Shown: positions 24,927 to 36,391, numbered from the stretch's first letter. The stretch is DNA of 64,000 bases from an uncultured Acidobacteriia bacterium (GCA_903900705.1 CAIUOG010000054.1:49267-113266), one strand, 5' to 3'. Made by a program: numbers and translations. The notes: a model not told the origin generated them from the letters alone.

Positions 24927-25982
24927 TCAGCCGGCAACCGGCAGTCGGGCCAGCGCCCACCGGGCATGTTCTTCCACCAGCGGCTCGCCGAAAGTGGTGA
25001 GCTTTTCGAGCGGAGCGCGGAACTTCGCGAGACCACTGTTGCCCATGGCAATCGCGACATTGCGCAGGAAGCCGCGATATTTGGCGCGGCTGACCGGGGT
25101 ATCGCGGAACATCCGGCGGAACTCCGCCTCGGTCAGTTCACTCAGGCGCTCCAGTGGTGGCGCGACCAGATCCGGACGCGCGGATTCCGGGCCGACCGCT
25201 GCACGCCGGTTCCACGGACACACGTCCTGACAGATGTCGCACCCGAAGACATTCGAGCCGATTCCGGCCCGGTGCGGCTCCGGAACCGCCGTGCGCAGTT
25301 CAATCGTGAAGTAGGAAATGCACAGGCGGGCGTCCAGTTCGTAGCGGCCCGGCCCATCATGACCAGGCGGTGACGGCACGAGCGCGCGGGTCGGGCAGGC
25401 CTCAATGCACCGCGTACAGGTGCCGCAACGGTCCGGCGCGGGCGCGTCCGGTTCCGCTTCGAGTGTGGTCAGCAATTCACCCAGCAGGAACCAGGAGCCG
25501 TGTTCCTGGTTGATCAGGCAGGTGTTTTTTCCGATCCAGCCGAGGCCCGCCTCCCGCGCGAATGATCGTTCAGCCAGAGGAGCGGTATCGACGCAGGCTC
25601 TCCACTGGAAGTCTTTTTTCAGCAACAGCTTACGAGCTAATACCTCAAGTTTTGCCCGAATCAGGCCATGGTAGTCTTCGCCCCAGGCGTAGCGCGCGAT
25701 CCAGGCGCGCTCGGGGTCGGAAAAGGCGGTCGAATACGGCTCCGGACCGTTGTAGAGCAGGCCCACCGAAATCACCGAGCGGACACCCGGGAGAAGGTTT
25801 TCCGGATGCGACCGGAGGTCGGCCCGGTGGTCCGTCAGGTATTTCATTTCGCCTGCCAGTCCGCGTGCCGCCCAGTCCTGATAACGGGCGAAATCGGGCG
25901 TCTCTCCGGCGCGCGCCACGCCTGCCAGCTGGAACCCGACTTCGGCAGCTAACTGACGGACATGATTGCTGTTGAGGGTCAA
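24927..25982 (-). CDS. queG: epoxyqueuosine reductase
   Basis: A protein of about 351 residues that reduces epoxyqueuosine to queuosine in tRNA anticodons, using cobalamin and two [4Fe-4S] clusters. Visible: R-Y-A-W-G-E-D-Y-H near residue 110, D-T-A-P-L-A-E-R near 143, G-W-I-G-K-N-T-C-L-I near 162, and the cluster motifs C-G-T-C-T-R-C-I-E-A-C-P and C-D-I-C-Q-D-V-C-P-W-N. A C-terminal HEAT-like tail follows. The TTG at 25982 is chosen because GGGAG lies 5 bases before it; an in-frame TTG 12 codons upstream exists. Divergent from the radical SAM gene. Confidence 0.92.
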   Translation of the reverse strand: MTLNSNHVRQLAAEVGFQLAGVARAGETPDFARYQDWAARGLAGEMKYLTDHRADLRSHPENLLPGVRSVISVGLLYNGPEPYSTAFSDPERAWIARYAWGEDYHGLIRAKLEVLARKLLLKKDFQWRACVDTAPLAERSFAREAGLGWIGKNTCLINQEHGSWFLLGELLTTLEAEPDAPAPDRCGTCTRCIEACPTRALVPSPPGHDGPGRYELDARLCISYFTIELRTAVPEPHRAGIGSNVFGCDICQDVCPWNRRAAVGPESARPDLVAPPLERLSELTEAEFRRMFRDTPVSRAKYRGFLRNVAIAMGNSGLAKFRAPLEKLTTFGEPLVEEHARWALARLPVAG

Positions 25983-26124
25983 CGCTACTCCCGTTCGCTG
26001 AAGGTGATACCCGTTCAATGTAACAGTGCCCCGCCCGACCTGTTTTCGGCGCAGTTCAATGAAAAACTATCGAACCGTCGCCGCCCGCCCCCTAATCTAT
26101 GAAGTTAGGAGAATCCCGACACGA

Positions 26125-28260
<2,136 letters not shown>

Positions 28261-28278
28261 TTCGCAAAGTTGTGATCC

Positions 28279-28320
28279 AACAAAAAAGACCGCCGGAGCA
28301 ATCCGGCGGTCTTTTTTGTT
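28279..28320 (+). terminator. intrinsic terminator after the radical SAM gene
   Basis: A perfect 18-bp inverted repeat (28279-28296 and 28303-28320) has a six-base loop and ends in a T-run. It lies 18 bases after the radical SAM stop and separates that gene from the SIS operon. Confidence 0.9.
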
Positions 28321-28376
28321 GGTATTGGCACCTGGTCGTCCGGCGGCAATACGATCACCGTGATATACAATCATTC

Positions 28377-29156
28377 GTGCCTGAAAAGACAGCAGCGCTA
28401 ACGTATTTCGGAGAAGCCATCTCACGCCTGGAGCACCTGCGGCAGACGCAGTCGGAGGTGATCCAGCAGGCTGCGGACCTCTGCGCGGACCGCATCTCGA
28501 AAGGAGGACTCATCTTCCTTTTCGGCAACGGCCATTCCCGCATGATGTGCGAGGAGATGACGCCGCGACAGGGCTGCTTCCCGGGCTTTGTGGCGCTGGT
28601 GGAACTGGCGCTTTCCAACCACGCGAATATCGTGGGCGCGAACGGGCTGCGCGCGCCGCTCTATCTGGAGGGCTACGAGGGCTACTCGGAGCAGATCCTG
28701 AAGGGCTACAAGTTCGGCCCGCACGACGCGTTCATCGTGATCTCGACCAGTGGCATCCGACCGGTGATCGTCGAGATGGCGATGGGGGCGCAGAAGCGCG
28801 GACTGCCGGTGATCGGCATCGTCTCGAAAGCCCACTGCGAGAAGGCGACGGCGGCCCATTCGAGCGGCAAGAAACTGGTGGACTGCGCCGATATCGTGAT
28901 CGACAACCAGTGCCCTCCCGGCGACTGCGTGCTGGAACTGGAAGGTCTCGAATGGCGGACCGGTCCGGTATCGACTGTTACGGGCGCCATGATCATCAAC
29001 ATGATCCGCTGCGCGACGGCGGAGGGGCTGCTGGCGCGCGGGATGAAACCGGTGCTGCTGCCGAGCCATCAGTTCGTGGGCAACACGGGCGCGGCGCTGC
29101 AACTGGAAGCGTTCTACGAGGCGTACCGGCAGAGCCTGCGGCATCTGTTCGAATGA
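28377..29156 (+). CDS. SIS-domain phosphosugar isomerase-like protein (UPF0309 type)
   Basis: The first gene of a five-gene operon; 259 residues. SIS motifs are F-L-F-G-N-G-H-S-R-M near residue 48 and V-I-S-T-S-G-I-R-P near 122. Later D-N-Q-C-P-P-G-D follows and a helical C-terminus. It probably binds a phosphosugar and isomerises it, or cleaves a sugar ether or amine in MurQ-like fashion. The GTG at 28377 is used because the open frame upstream crosses the terminator. Four bases overlap the SDR gene. Use of G-ending codons is stronger than in genes to the left. Confidence 0.75.
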   Translation: MPEKTAALTYFGEAISRLEHLRQTQSEVIQQAADLCADRISKGGLIFLFGNGHSRMMCEEMTPRQGCFPGFVALVELALSNHANIVGANGLRAPLYLEGYEGYSEQILKGYKFGPHDAFIVISTSGIRPVIVEMAMGAQKRGLPVIGIVSKAHCEKATAAHSSGKKLVDCADIVIDNQCPPGDCVLELEGLEWRTGPVSTVTGAMIINMIRCATAEGLLARGMKPVLLPSHQFVGNTGAALQLEAFYEAYRQSLRHLFE

Positions 29157-29851
29157 GCGAGGTCCTCTTCATCACGGGCTCCACCGGCATCGCGGCCGCC
29201 ACGGCCGAGATGTGGCGGCAGACAGACCCGGTCTTTGTGATGAGCAAAGAGATGGCGGACGTCCGCGATGAAGTGGCGGTCCGGCGCGCGGTCCAGGCCT
29301 GTCTGGAAGCGCATGGGCGCATCGACGCGGTGTTCAACGTGGCCGGCATCAGCGCACGCGCATTCGGGGACGGGCCCCTCCATGAGTGTTCCGACGCCGG
29401 GTGGGACGAGGCGATGGACGTGAACGCCAAGGGCACGTTCCATGTGTGCCGCGAAGTGCTGCAGGTCTGGGTGGAACAGAAGCAGACCGGCGTGATCCTC
29501 AATATGGGCAGCGTACTGGCGAGGCGTCCGGAAGCGGGCGGCTTCGGAACGGTCGCGTACGCGGCGAGCAAGGGCGCGATAGAAGCGATGAGCCTTGCCG
29601 CGGCGGCGTACTATGCGGCGGCGGGCATCCGGATTAACGTGATTGCTCCGGGGCTGGTGCGCACGCCGATGAGCGAGCGGGCACAGGCGAACCCGGAGAT
29701 CCTGCGGTTCATTGAACACAAGCAGCCGATCACGCACGGCATGCTGAGCGCGGACGACGTGGCCCGAATGGCCGTCTTCCTGCTGCGGAAGAATTCCAGC
29801 CCGGTGACCGGGCAGGTGATTACGGTGGATGGAGGCTGGTCAGTCGTATGA
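29153..29851 (+). CDS. short-chain dehydrogenase/reductase
   Basis: An SDR of 232 residues with a slightly degenerate cofactor loop (T-G-S-T-G-I-A near residue 8), N-V-A-G near 61, the catalytic Ser in M-G-S-V-L near 114, Y-A-A-S-K-G near 131-136 and the terminal V-D-G-G. It is likely an NAD(P)-dependent oxidoreductase acting on a sugar or sugar acid in the pathway coded here. It starts inside the SIS stop (ATGA) and its stop overlaps the next ATG in the same way. Confidence 0.8.
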   Translation: MSEVLFITGSTGIAAATAEMWRQTDPVFVMSKEMADVRDEVAVRRAVQACLEAHGRIDAVFNVAGISARAFGDGPLHECSDAGWDEAMDVNAKGTFHVCREVLQVWVEQKQTGVILNMGSVLARRPEAGGFGTVAYAASKGAIEAMSLAAAAYYAAAGIRINVIAPGLVRTPMSERAQANPEILRFIEHKQPITHGMLSADDVARMAVFLLRKNSSPVTGQVITVDGGWSVV

Positions 29852-30885
29852 AAAATGTACGCATCGGGCTACTCGGTTCCGGCTTTGTGGCCGATTTTTA
29901 CATGCAGGGCCTCGCGAACGTACGGGATCACGAGGTGGTGATCAACTACTCGCGTTCGTTTGAACGGGCGCGGCTGTTTGCGGAGCGCTGGGGCATCCCG
30001 GAGTTCACTAATTCGCAGCAGGTGGTGATGCGGGACGACATTGACCTGTTCATCATTGCGCTGCCGAATGAGGAGCATCTGCCGGTGTCGCTGGCGCTCT
30101 CGGTGGCGAAGCGGAATCAGGTCTGCACGAAGCCACTGGGGCGCAACGCGGAAGAGGCGAGACTGATGTTCGAGGCGGCGGTGGCGTCGGGTGCGATCCA
30201 CGGCTACGCCGAGACGGAGGTCTTCGCTCCGGCGGTGGTGAGGGCGAAAGCGACGATCGAGCAGGGCGGCCTGGGCAAGGTGCTCTGGGTGAGGTCGCGC
30301 GAATCGCACAGCGGCCCCCACAGTCCCCACTTCTGGGACATCGACAACACGGGCGGCGGGGCGCTGAACGACCTGGGGTGCCACTGCATTGAGGCGGCAC
30401 GGTATTTCTTCGGCAAGCAGGACCGCGTGACCGAGGTGATGGCCTGGGGCGCGAACCTGCTGCACAAAGACAAGACAAAGGGCGAAGACAACGCGCTGCT
30501 GCTGCTGCAGATGGCGAGCGGCGGCGTGGCGCATTGCGAGCTTTCCTGGACGACGCAGGGCGGTCTGGATCTGCGCAACGAGATCCACGGTTCCGAGGGA
30601 TCGATCTTCACCGACGTGACGCGGCAGACGCCGCTTGCCGCGTTTACGAGGAGTTCCGCCGGGTACGTGGTGGAGAAGGCGGACATCGATTTCGGCTGGA
30701 CCCGTCCGTTGCCGGAAGAGGCCTTTGCGTACGGGTATCAGGCCGAGATGAAGCACTTTGTGGAGTGCGTTCGCGACGGCGTGATGCCCCGTGAGACGTA
30801 TGAGGACGGCTATGTGGTCAATACGATTCTGGATGCCGGCTACAGGTCGATGAGGGAGCACCGATGGGTCACCGTGAACTACTAA
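29848..30885 (+). CDS. Gfo/Idh/MocA-family oxidoreductase
   Basis: A 345-residue NAD(P)-dependent sugar oxidoreductase. The Rossmann motif is I-G-L-L-G-S-G-F-V-A near residue 6. C-T-K-P-L-G near 93 corresponds to the family E-K-P motif, here with Thr in place of Glu. H-F-W-D-I-D-N-T-G-G-G-A-L-N-D-L-G-C-H near 158 carries the catalytic-region Asp and His. These enzymes oxidise or reduce hydroxyls of sugars, often at C3. The last 22 bases overlap the MetE-like gene. Confidence 0.85.
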   Translation: MKNVRIGLLGSGFVADFYMQGLANVRDHEVVINYSRSFERARLFAERWGIPEFTNSQQVVMRDDIDLFIIALPNEEHLPVSLALSVAKRNQVCTKPLGRNAEEARLMFEAAVASGAIHGYAETEVFAPAVVRAKATIEQGGLGKVLWVRSRESHSGPHSPHFWDIDNTGGGALNDLGCHCIEAARYFFGKQDRVTEVMAWGANLLHKDKTKGEDNALLLLQMASGGVAHCELSWTTQGGLDLRNEIHGSEGSIFTDVTRQTPLAAFTRSSAGYVVEKADIDFGWTRPLPEEAFAYGYQAEMKHFVECVRDGVMPRETYEDGYVVNTILDAGYRSMREHRWVTVNY

Positions 30886-31874
30886 CCACCGTCATTGGCA
30901 GCTACCCGTTTCCGGGGTGGCTGGAGTATGCGACATCGCACCTCGAAGAGTTCGGCGAGGCCGACATTGAGGAGATGCGGAACGATGCCGTGATCGCGGC
31001 GGTCCACGATCAGCTGGCGGCGGGGCTCGATGTGATCACCGACGGCGAGCAGACGCGGTATGACTTCAACCTGTCGTTTTACGGACGGCTGGAAGGGATC
31101 AGCGGCAAGCCGTTTTCGCCGCGGCGGTTCGGCCCGCCGGCGCACGATCAGCGCGGGAAGTACGCGGTGACCGGGGCGATCCGTTCGGAACACGGACTGG
31201 GCGCGGTGGCCGAGTTCGAGAGACTCCGGCGGATTGCCGGAACGCCGGGGCCGGTATTGAAGGCAAGCGTACCCGGACCGTATACGCTGAGCGGACGGAT
31301 CGACGCGCCCGACCGCTGGAAAGTGACAGCGGAACTGCTGCCGATTGTGCAGCGGGAACTGGTGGCGCTGGTGGCGGCGGGCTGCACGGAGATCACGCTC
31401 GATGAGCCTTCGATGAGCTGCTATGCGCACAAGGAAGACCCCACGCGGTTTGTGGAGATCTTCAATGAGACGGTACGGCCCGTGGTGGGCAAGTGCCGGC
31501 TCTCGACGCATCTCTGCTTCGGCAACTACAAGGCCAGGGCGGTGGGGCCCCGGCAGTATGCGCCGCTGTTTCCGGCCTTCCTGGGACTCACGGTGGATGA
31601 GATCCATCTGGAGATGGCGAGCCGCGAGTTTGCGGAACTGGAACTGATCCGAACGATTGCCGAGCGCGGGATTGATGTGGCGGTCGGAATTATCGATGTG
31701 AAGAGCTATTACATCGAAACGGTGGCCGACGTGACGGCGCGGGTGCGCCGGTGCCTCGAATACGCGCCGGCGAGGCAACTGGCATTTGCGCCGGATTGCG
31801 GGCTGAGCCAGACGGCGCGCTGGGCGGCGAGGCAGAAGCTGATCAACATGGTGGCCGGAGTCCGGGCGGTATGA
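30864..31874 (+). CDS. cobalamin-independent methionine synthase-like (MetE C-terminal) protein
   Basis: 336 residues forming one UROD/MetE-type barrel. It begins with the family pattern T-T-V-I-G-S-Y-P. Possible zinc ligands are H-L-C-F-G-N near residue 214, a Glu in the D-E-I-H-L-E segment near 245, and the C-terminal D-C-G-L-S-Q. Only the catalytic half of MetE is present. Single-domain MetE relatives transfer methyl groups from donors other than polyglutamyl-folate, or have other roles. Its place inside a sugar oxidoreductase operon is odd. It overlaps both neighbours. Confidence 0.75.
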   Translation: MGHRELLTTVIGSYPFPGWLEYATSHLEEFGEADIEEMRNDAVIAAVHDQLAAGLDVITDGEQTRYDFNLSFYGRLEGISGKPFSPRRFGPPAHDQRGKYAVTGAIRSEHGLGAVAEFERLRRIAGTPGPVLKASVPGPYTLSGRIDAPDRWKVTAELLPIVQRELVALVAAGCTEITLDEPSMSCYAHKEDPTRFVEIFNETVRPVVGKCRLSTHLCFGNYKARAVGPRQYAPLFPAFLGLTVDEIHLEMASREFAELELIRTIAERGIDVAVGIIDVKSYYIETVADVTARVRRCLEYAPARQLAFAPDCGLSQTARWAARQKLINMVAGVRAV

Positions 31875-32668
31875 TCCGCGACGTGGAGCGGTGGAACGTT
31901 CACGATGACGGCTTCCGGCTCTGGTGGCTCGGACAGAGTGGCTTTCTGCTGCAATGGAACGGCGTTCATATTCTGCTTGACCCATACCTTTCTGACTCCC
32001 TGACGAAGAAGTACGCAAATACCGATAAGCCCCATATCCGGATGGAGCCGATTGTGGTGGAACCGGCGCGGCTGGGGTTTGTCGACGTAGTGACGTCGAG
32101 CCACAACCACACGGACCACCTGGACGCGGAGACGCTGGGGCCGCTTTGGGGCAGGCCCCGGATGCTGATCCCGGAGCTGAACCGGGCCTTCGTTGCCGAC
32201 CGGCTGCGGGTGGAGCCCGGGGTGCTGACCGGCCTCGGCGACGGCGAGAAGGTGGAGCTGGCGGGCGTCCGTTTTACGGGCGTGATGTCCGCCCACGAAG
32301 AGCCCTCGCCCGCTTATATGGGCTACGTGCTCGAGTTCGGCGGCTGGACCGTGTACCACAGCGGGGACACGATACTGTACGACGGTCTGACAGACCGGCT
32401 GCGGCGGTTCCGGATCGACATGGCGCTGCTGCCGATCAACGGGCGCGGCCCGGAACGGCGCGTGGCCGGGAACCTGTGGGGGCGGGAGGCCGCCCAACTG
32501 GCGAAGGATGCCGGAGTGAAAACGGTGATCCCGTGCCACTACAACATGTTCACGTTCAATACCGCACCGCCCGATGAGTTTGTGGCTACCTGCGAGGCAA
32601 TCGGGCAGGGTTACCACGTAATGCGGACGGGCGAACGCTACTGCGCGCCTTACCGCACCCTCAAATAA
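31871..32668 (+). CDS. MBL-fold hydrolase, UlaG (L-ascorbate-6-phosphate lactonase)-like
   Basis: 265 residues. The metallo-beta-lactamase motif is S-S-H-N-H-T-D-H near residue 77. Further metal ligands follow: V-M-S-A-H-E near 140, Y-H-S-G-D-T near 162 and I-P-C-H-Y-N-M-F near 222. UlaG opens a sugar lactone, and this gene ends the SIS-SDR-Gfo/Idh-MetE-like operon, so lactone hydrolysis after a dehydrogenase step is a natural guess. The ATG overlaps the previous stop by four bases; the open frame continues upstream inside the MetE-like gene. Its 3' end overlaps the convergent tolC-like gene by 19 bases. Confidence 0.8.
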   Translation: MIRDVERWNVHDDGFRLWWLGQSGFLLQWNGVHILLDPYLSDSLTKKYANTDKPHIRMEPIVVEPARLGFVDVVTSSHNHTDHLDAETLGPLWGRPRMLIPELNRAFVADRLRVEPGVLTGLGDGEKVELAGVRFTGVMSAHEEPSPAYMGYVLEFGGWTVYHSGDTILYDGLTDRLRRFRIDMALLPINGRGPERRVAGNLWGREAAQLAKDAGVKTVIPCHYNMFTFNTAPPDEFVATCEAIGQGYHVMRTGERYCAPYRTLK

Positions 32669-34134
32669 TCCGGCAGGCGCTGTTCGGTGTTGCCCAGGGC
32701 TCTGGCAAGGCTGAGCTTCGCGAGGTTGTGGGCGAAGAGCGCGGTGATGGAGTCGAGTTCAGCCGAGGCCAGGGCTTCAGAGGCCTGGGTGACTTCGAGC
32801 GATTCGGTGACGCCCGCTTCGAACTTTTCGCGAGTGAGCTTCAGGTTTTCCTTTGCCAGCTCCTGGTTGTTGCGGGCGAGTTCCAACTGGCTGGTGGCGG
32901 CCTTCAGATCGAGGCAGGCATTGCGGATATCGCTTTCGATGCGACCACGAAGATCCTGCGCTTCGGCACGCCGCTGGTCCAGCGTGGCTTCCGCCTGGGC
33001 GATGTCACCGGCGGCGCGGCCACCCTGCCAGATGGGGATTTTGACGCTGCCGACCACGGTATAGGTGTGTTCGGCCTGGCTGAAGCGGCGGCCGATTTCT
33101 CCGAGGTCGGCTGAGACGGCGAGGGAAGGCAGGCGTTCGGCGCGGGCGGCCATACGGGCACGTTCGGCGGCTTTGACCTGGGCTTCGGCGGCTTTGAGAT
33201 CGGCACGGGCATCGAGCGCCTGCTTCACGGCTTCTTCCACACCGAGTTCGGGCGGCGCCCAGTAACCGACGGTGTCTGTGATCTGAAAGTTGTCGTTGGC
33301 GGGAAGGCCGGCGAGGCGGGCGAGGTTGATCTTCTGGCGCGCGAGATCGTTTTCGAGAGTCGCGATGCGCTGCTGCTGGGTCTGCTGCTGGACGAGGCTG
33401 CGGTTCACATCAATCTGCGCGGTGACACCGGCCTGGCGGCGTTCCAGCGTCTGCTGGTAGAGCGCTTTGGCGGTGGCGAACTGGGCCTTTGCGGATTCGA
33501 CGCGGGCGGCTGCGGCGATGACCTGGAGGTAAGCGCCGGCGGTGGCGAGAACGACGATATCCCGGGCATCCTTTACGGCCTGCTCATTGGCTTTGACGAT
33601 CTCTTCCGAGGCGCGGTGGTTGTTGAGCGCGGTGAGATCGACGAAGTTCTGGGTGAGGGTGGCGCGCACGTCGAAGTAGTTGATGGGGCCGACGACGGCG
33701 GGGATGCCGGGGAGTTTGATGCCGAGGACCTGGAGATCCTGCGTGAGATAAGTCTCGCGGATCTGGCCGTTGAGGTTCGGCATGAGCGCGCTGCGGGCGA
33801 CGCGTTCCTGGCCGCGGGCCTGGCGGACGGCCTGGGCGAGTCCGGTAGCGCCGAGGTTATGGGTGAGAGCGCGGTCCACGGCCTCTTTGAGAGAGAGCCT
33901 GCCGGAAAACGGACGGTCTGTGGCGCCGGAGGAACTGCCGGCGTACGAGCCGGTCACCTGCACACCCGTATTGATGGTGTTGACGCTGGTGGTAGCGCCG
34001 GGGATGGGGCTCTGCGTGGCGGTGACGGAACCCGACTGGCCGGTGCGACCGGACAGGGGCAACTGGACGGCAGTCTGTGAAAAGGCCGGGATGGCGAGCT
34101 GTATTGCGACCAGGATGGCGAGAAGTTTCTTCAT
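32650..34134 (-). CDS. TolC-family outer-membrane efflux protein
   Basis: A 494-residue protein with a signal peptide (M-K-K-L-L-A-I-L-V-A-I-Q-L, cleavage after F-S-Q). It has two OEP repeats of long coiled helices: near residues 85-280 (A-V-D-R-A-L-T-H-N) and 300-480 (A-V-K-Q-A-L-D-A-R-A-D-L). The internal duplication typical of the trimeric channel-tunnel is clear. It is the last gene of the exporter operon, four bases after the permease stop, and would carry its substrate through the outer membrane. Confidence 0.9.
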   Translation of the reverse strand: MKKLLAILVAIQLAIPAFSQTAVQLPLSGRTGQSGSVTATQSPIPGATTSVNTINTGVQVTGSYAGSSSGATDRPFSGRLSLKEAVDRALTHNLGATGLAQAVRQARGQERVARSALMPNLNGQIRETYLTQDLQVLGIKLPGIPAVVGPINYFDVRATLTQNFVDLTALNNHRASEEIVKANEQAVKDARDIVVLATAGAYLQVIAAAARVESAKAQFATAKALYQQTLERRQAGVTAQIDVNRSLVQQQTQQQRIATLENDLARQKINLARLAGLPANDNFQITDTVGYWAPPELGVEEAVKQALDARADLKAAEAQVKAAERARMAARAERLPSLAVSADLGEIGRRFSQAEHTYTVVGSVKIPIWQGGRAAGDIAQAEATLDQRRAEAQDLRGRIESDIRNACLDLKAATSQLELARNNQELAKENLKLTREKFEAGVTESLEVTQASEALASAELDSITALFAHNLAKLSLARALGNTEQRLPDYLRVR

Positions 34135-34138
34135 AGTG

Positions 34139-35293
34139 TTAGCCGAGTTGCTTACGGAATCTCCAGACGCTGAAGGACATCATGACGAGGGTAAAGATGA
34201 TGAGTGCCAGAAAGTTGGGCCAGACGGTTTCGAGGCCGCTGCCCCGGAGTAAGACGGACCGCGAGATGATGCCGAAGTGACGCAGGGGGTTGATGACGGT
34301 GAAGGGCTGCAGCCAGTGCGGCATGGCTTCAATGGGAGTGAGTGAGCCGGAGAGCGTGGCGAGCGGCGGGTTGACGAAGAAGGCCATCAGCTGCGACTGC
34401 TGGGCGGACCGGGTGAAGGTGGCGATAACGGTGCCGATGCCGATGCCGCACAGGACACAGAGCTGCGCGCCGAGCAGGACCAGCAGGAAGTTGCCGCGAA
34501 ACGGAACACCGAAGACCACGCGGATGATGACGGTGGCGAGCAGAATCAGGCCGCAGAGCAGGACGAAGAGCGGGGCGATTTTGGCGACGATGATTTCGGT
34601 GGTGGTGGCCGGCGTCATGAGGAGCTGTTCGACGGTGCCGTTTTCGCGTTCCTTGATCATGGCGGAACCGGCGATGAGTGAACCGTTGAGCATGAGCAGA
34701 ACGCCGAAGGTGCCGGTGACGATGAACCAGGCGGAGACCAGGCCGGGATTGAAGAAGAAGGCAGGGTGCAGGATGACGTTGCCGCGCGGGGAGGCGGGAC
34801 GGGGCGCGGTGAGGAACCGCGGGTGCAGGTTCCAGCTCTGGAGGACGCCTTCGGAATAGCCCTGCGCGATGGCGGCGGTGTTGGCGTTCATGGCGTTGAG
34901 CAGGATCTGCACGGTGGTCTGGCGGCTGCGGGCGAGATCTTTGGCGAAGTCCGGGGGGATGACGAGGCCGGCGTCAATCTCATTGCGGGAGATGGCGTCG
35001 CCCATTTTGTTGGCGGAAACGTAGGTACCGCCAAGGCGGAAGGCGCGGCTTTCCGTCATGCCGGCGATGAGGTCGCGGCTCTGCGGCGTGTGGTCGAGAT
35101 CGACGATGCCGAGGTTGAGATTGTCGACAGTGGCGTTGAGAGCGAAGCCGAACAGGAGAAGCTGCATGGTCGGCGGAATGACGAGCGAGATGGCCAGGCG
35201 GCGGTCGCGCCGGATCTGGGTGAACTCCTTGCGGATGAGCGCGGGGAGCACGGAACCAAAGATGGATTGAAAGATGCGTTGAAAGAGACTCAT
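34139..35293 (-). CDS. ABC-2 type permease, YbhR-like
   Basis: 384 residues. An N-terminal cytoplasmic helix (L-I-R-K-E-F-T-Q-I-R-R-D-R) leads into the first membrane segment, then a large extracytoplasmic domain (about residues 45-175). Five further hydrophobic segments follow, including the G-T-I/V-E-Q-L-L-M-T-P signature near residue 230. This is the ABC2_membrane_3 layout of E. coli YbhR/YbhS. It pairs with the neighbouring permease and the double-ATPase protein. The ATG at 35293 overlaps the preceding stop by four bases. Confidence 0.88.
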   Translation of the reverse strand: MSLFQRIFQSIFGSVLPALIRKEFTQIRRDRRLAISLVIPPTMQLLLFGFALNATVDNLNLGIVDLDHTPQSRDLIAGMTESRAFRLGGTYVSANKMGDAISRNEIDAGLVIPPDFAKDLARSRQTTVQILLNAMNANTAAIAQGYSEGVLQSWNLHPRFLTAPRPASPRGNVILHPAFFFNPGLVSAWFIVTGTFGVLLMLNGSLIAGSAMIKERENGTVEQLLMTPATTTEIIVAKIAPLFVLLCGLILLATVIIRVVFGVPFRGNFLLVLLGAQLCVLCGIGIGTVIATFTRSAQQSQLMAFFVNPPLATLSGSLTPIEAMPHWLQPFTVINPLRHFGIISRSVLLRGSGLETVWPNFLALIIFTLVMMSFSVWRFRKQLG

Positions 35294-36390
35294 GCGCTTA
35301 GCTGCATCCTCCGCATGCGTTTCCAGGCGAGGGTGTAAAAGAACGCGCCAATGATGGCGATCATGAGGACGTTGAACCACATGGCGGGCCAGCCGCCACC
35401 CTGGAGCAGGGCGTCCCGCACGATTTCAATGTAGTAGCGGCCCCAGACGATGCTGGAGACCCAGCGGATCTGGATGGGGATGTTGGCGACCGGGAAGATG
35501 AGCCCGGAGAGCAGGTAGACGAGCAGGAAGCCGCCGACGGCGACGGCCTGGATGGCGGCGGCCTGGCTGGGGATGGCCGCGCCCAGCATGGCGCCGAAGG
35601 TGGCTACGCAGAAAGCGTAGAGGATGGTGCCGATGATGAGCGGGGTGGGGTCGCCCACGATGCTGAGGTCGAAGAAGAGGCGCATTTCGATCATCAGCAG
35701 GAAGGTTTCAGCGAAGGCGATGAGCATGAAGGCGAAGATTTTGCCGAGCAGGAACTCATGCGCCGAGATGCTGGAGACATAGACCTGCAGGATGGTCTTC
35801 TGTTCGCCCTCTTTCGACATGGCGAGAGCGGCGAGAAGGGGCGGGAACATGGAAATGCCGAGGACGAAGATGCCGGGGCCGTAGAACTTCTTTGATTCGC
35901 GGCCCGGGTTGTACCAGAAGCGGATATCGGCTTTGACGGGTACGGGGCGCGGGTTGTTGACGGCGTTCCAGGCGGCGGTGATTTCGGCGGCGTAGCCCTG
36001 AATGAGGCGGGCGGTGTTGGCATCGGCGGCGTCAATGAGAAGCTGCGTTTCCGTGTTCCGGCCGCGTTGCAGGTCACGCCCGAAGTGTTGCGGGATGACG
36101 AGGGCGGCTCTGGCTTTGTTTTGCTGAAACGCCAGGGACGGGGCGACGGTGGCGGGCCAGGAGTTGACGAAGAAGGTTTGGGAGGCGCGGAAGGCGTCTA
36201 TGAAGCTGCGGGATTCGGCGGAGTTATCCAGATCCTGCACGACGAGCGGCAGGTCTGTGGCCGTGAGAGAGATGGCGGAGCCGAGCAGGATCAACAGGAA
36301 AAGCGGCAGGATGAGAGCCAGGGTAACGGCGAGCTTATCCCGTGTGATCTGAATGATTTCCTTGCGGGTCTGAGCAATGATGCGTCGCAT
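35290..36390 (-). CDS. ABC-2 type permease, YbhS-like
   Basis: A 366-residue permease with the same layout as its neighbour: amphipathic start (M-R-R-I-I-A-Q-T-R-K-E-I-I-Q-I-T-R-D), a first membrane segment, an extracytoplasmic domain to about residue 165 and a C-terminal membrane bundle. In the signature loop this copy reads K-T-I-L-Q-V-Y-V-S. The start ATG has GAGG six bases upstream, and that Shine-Dalgarno lies within the duplicated element at 36392-36423. The two permeases probably form a heterodimer. Confidence 0.88.
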   Translation of the reverse strand: MRRIIAQTRKEIIQITRDKLAVTLALILPLFLLILLGSAISLTATDLPLVVQDLDNSAESRSFIDAFRASQTFFVNSWPATVAPSLAFQQNKARAALVIPQHFGRDLQRGRNTETQLLIDAADANTARLIQGYAAEITAAWNAVNNPRPVPVKADIRFWYNPGRESKKFYGPGIFVLGISMFPPLLAALAMSKEGEQKTILQVYVSSISAHEFLLGKIFAFMLIAFAETFLLMIEMRLFFDLSIVGDPTPLIIGTILYAFCVATFGAMLGAAIPSQAAAIQAVAVGGFLLVYLLSGLIFPVANIPIQIRWVSSIVWGRYYIEIVRDALLQGGGWPAMWFNVLMIAIIGAFFYTLAWKRMRRMQLSA

Positions 36391-36391
36391 A

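Noticed and set aside
28272..28376. N-terminal extension of the SIS gene
   Set aside because: It would start inside the radical SAM terminator hairpin; the GTG at 28377 is a better start.
28262..28376. possible replication origin at the composition switch
   Set aside because: The intergenic stretch is short, has no DnaA-box-like sequence and no dnaA/dnaN/gyrB genes nearby.
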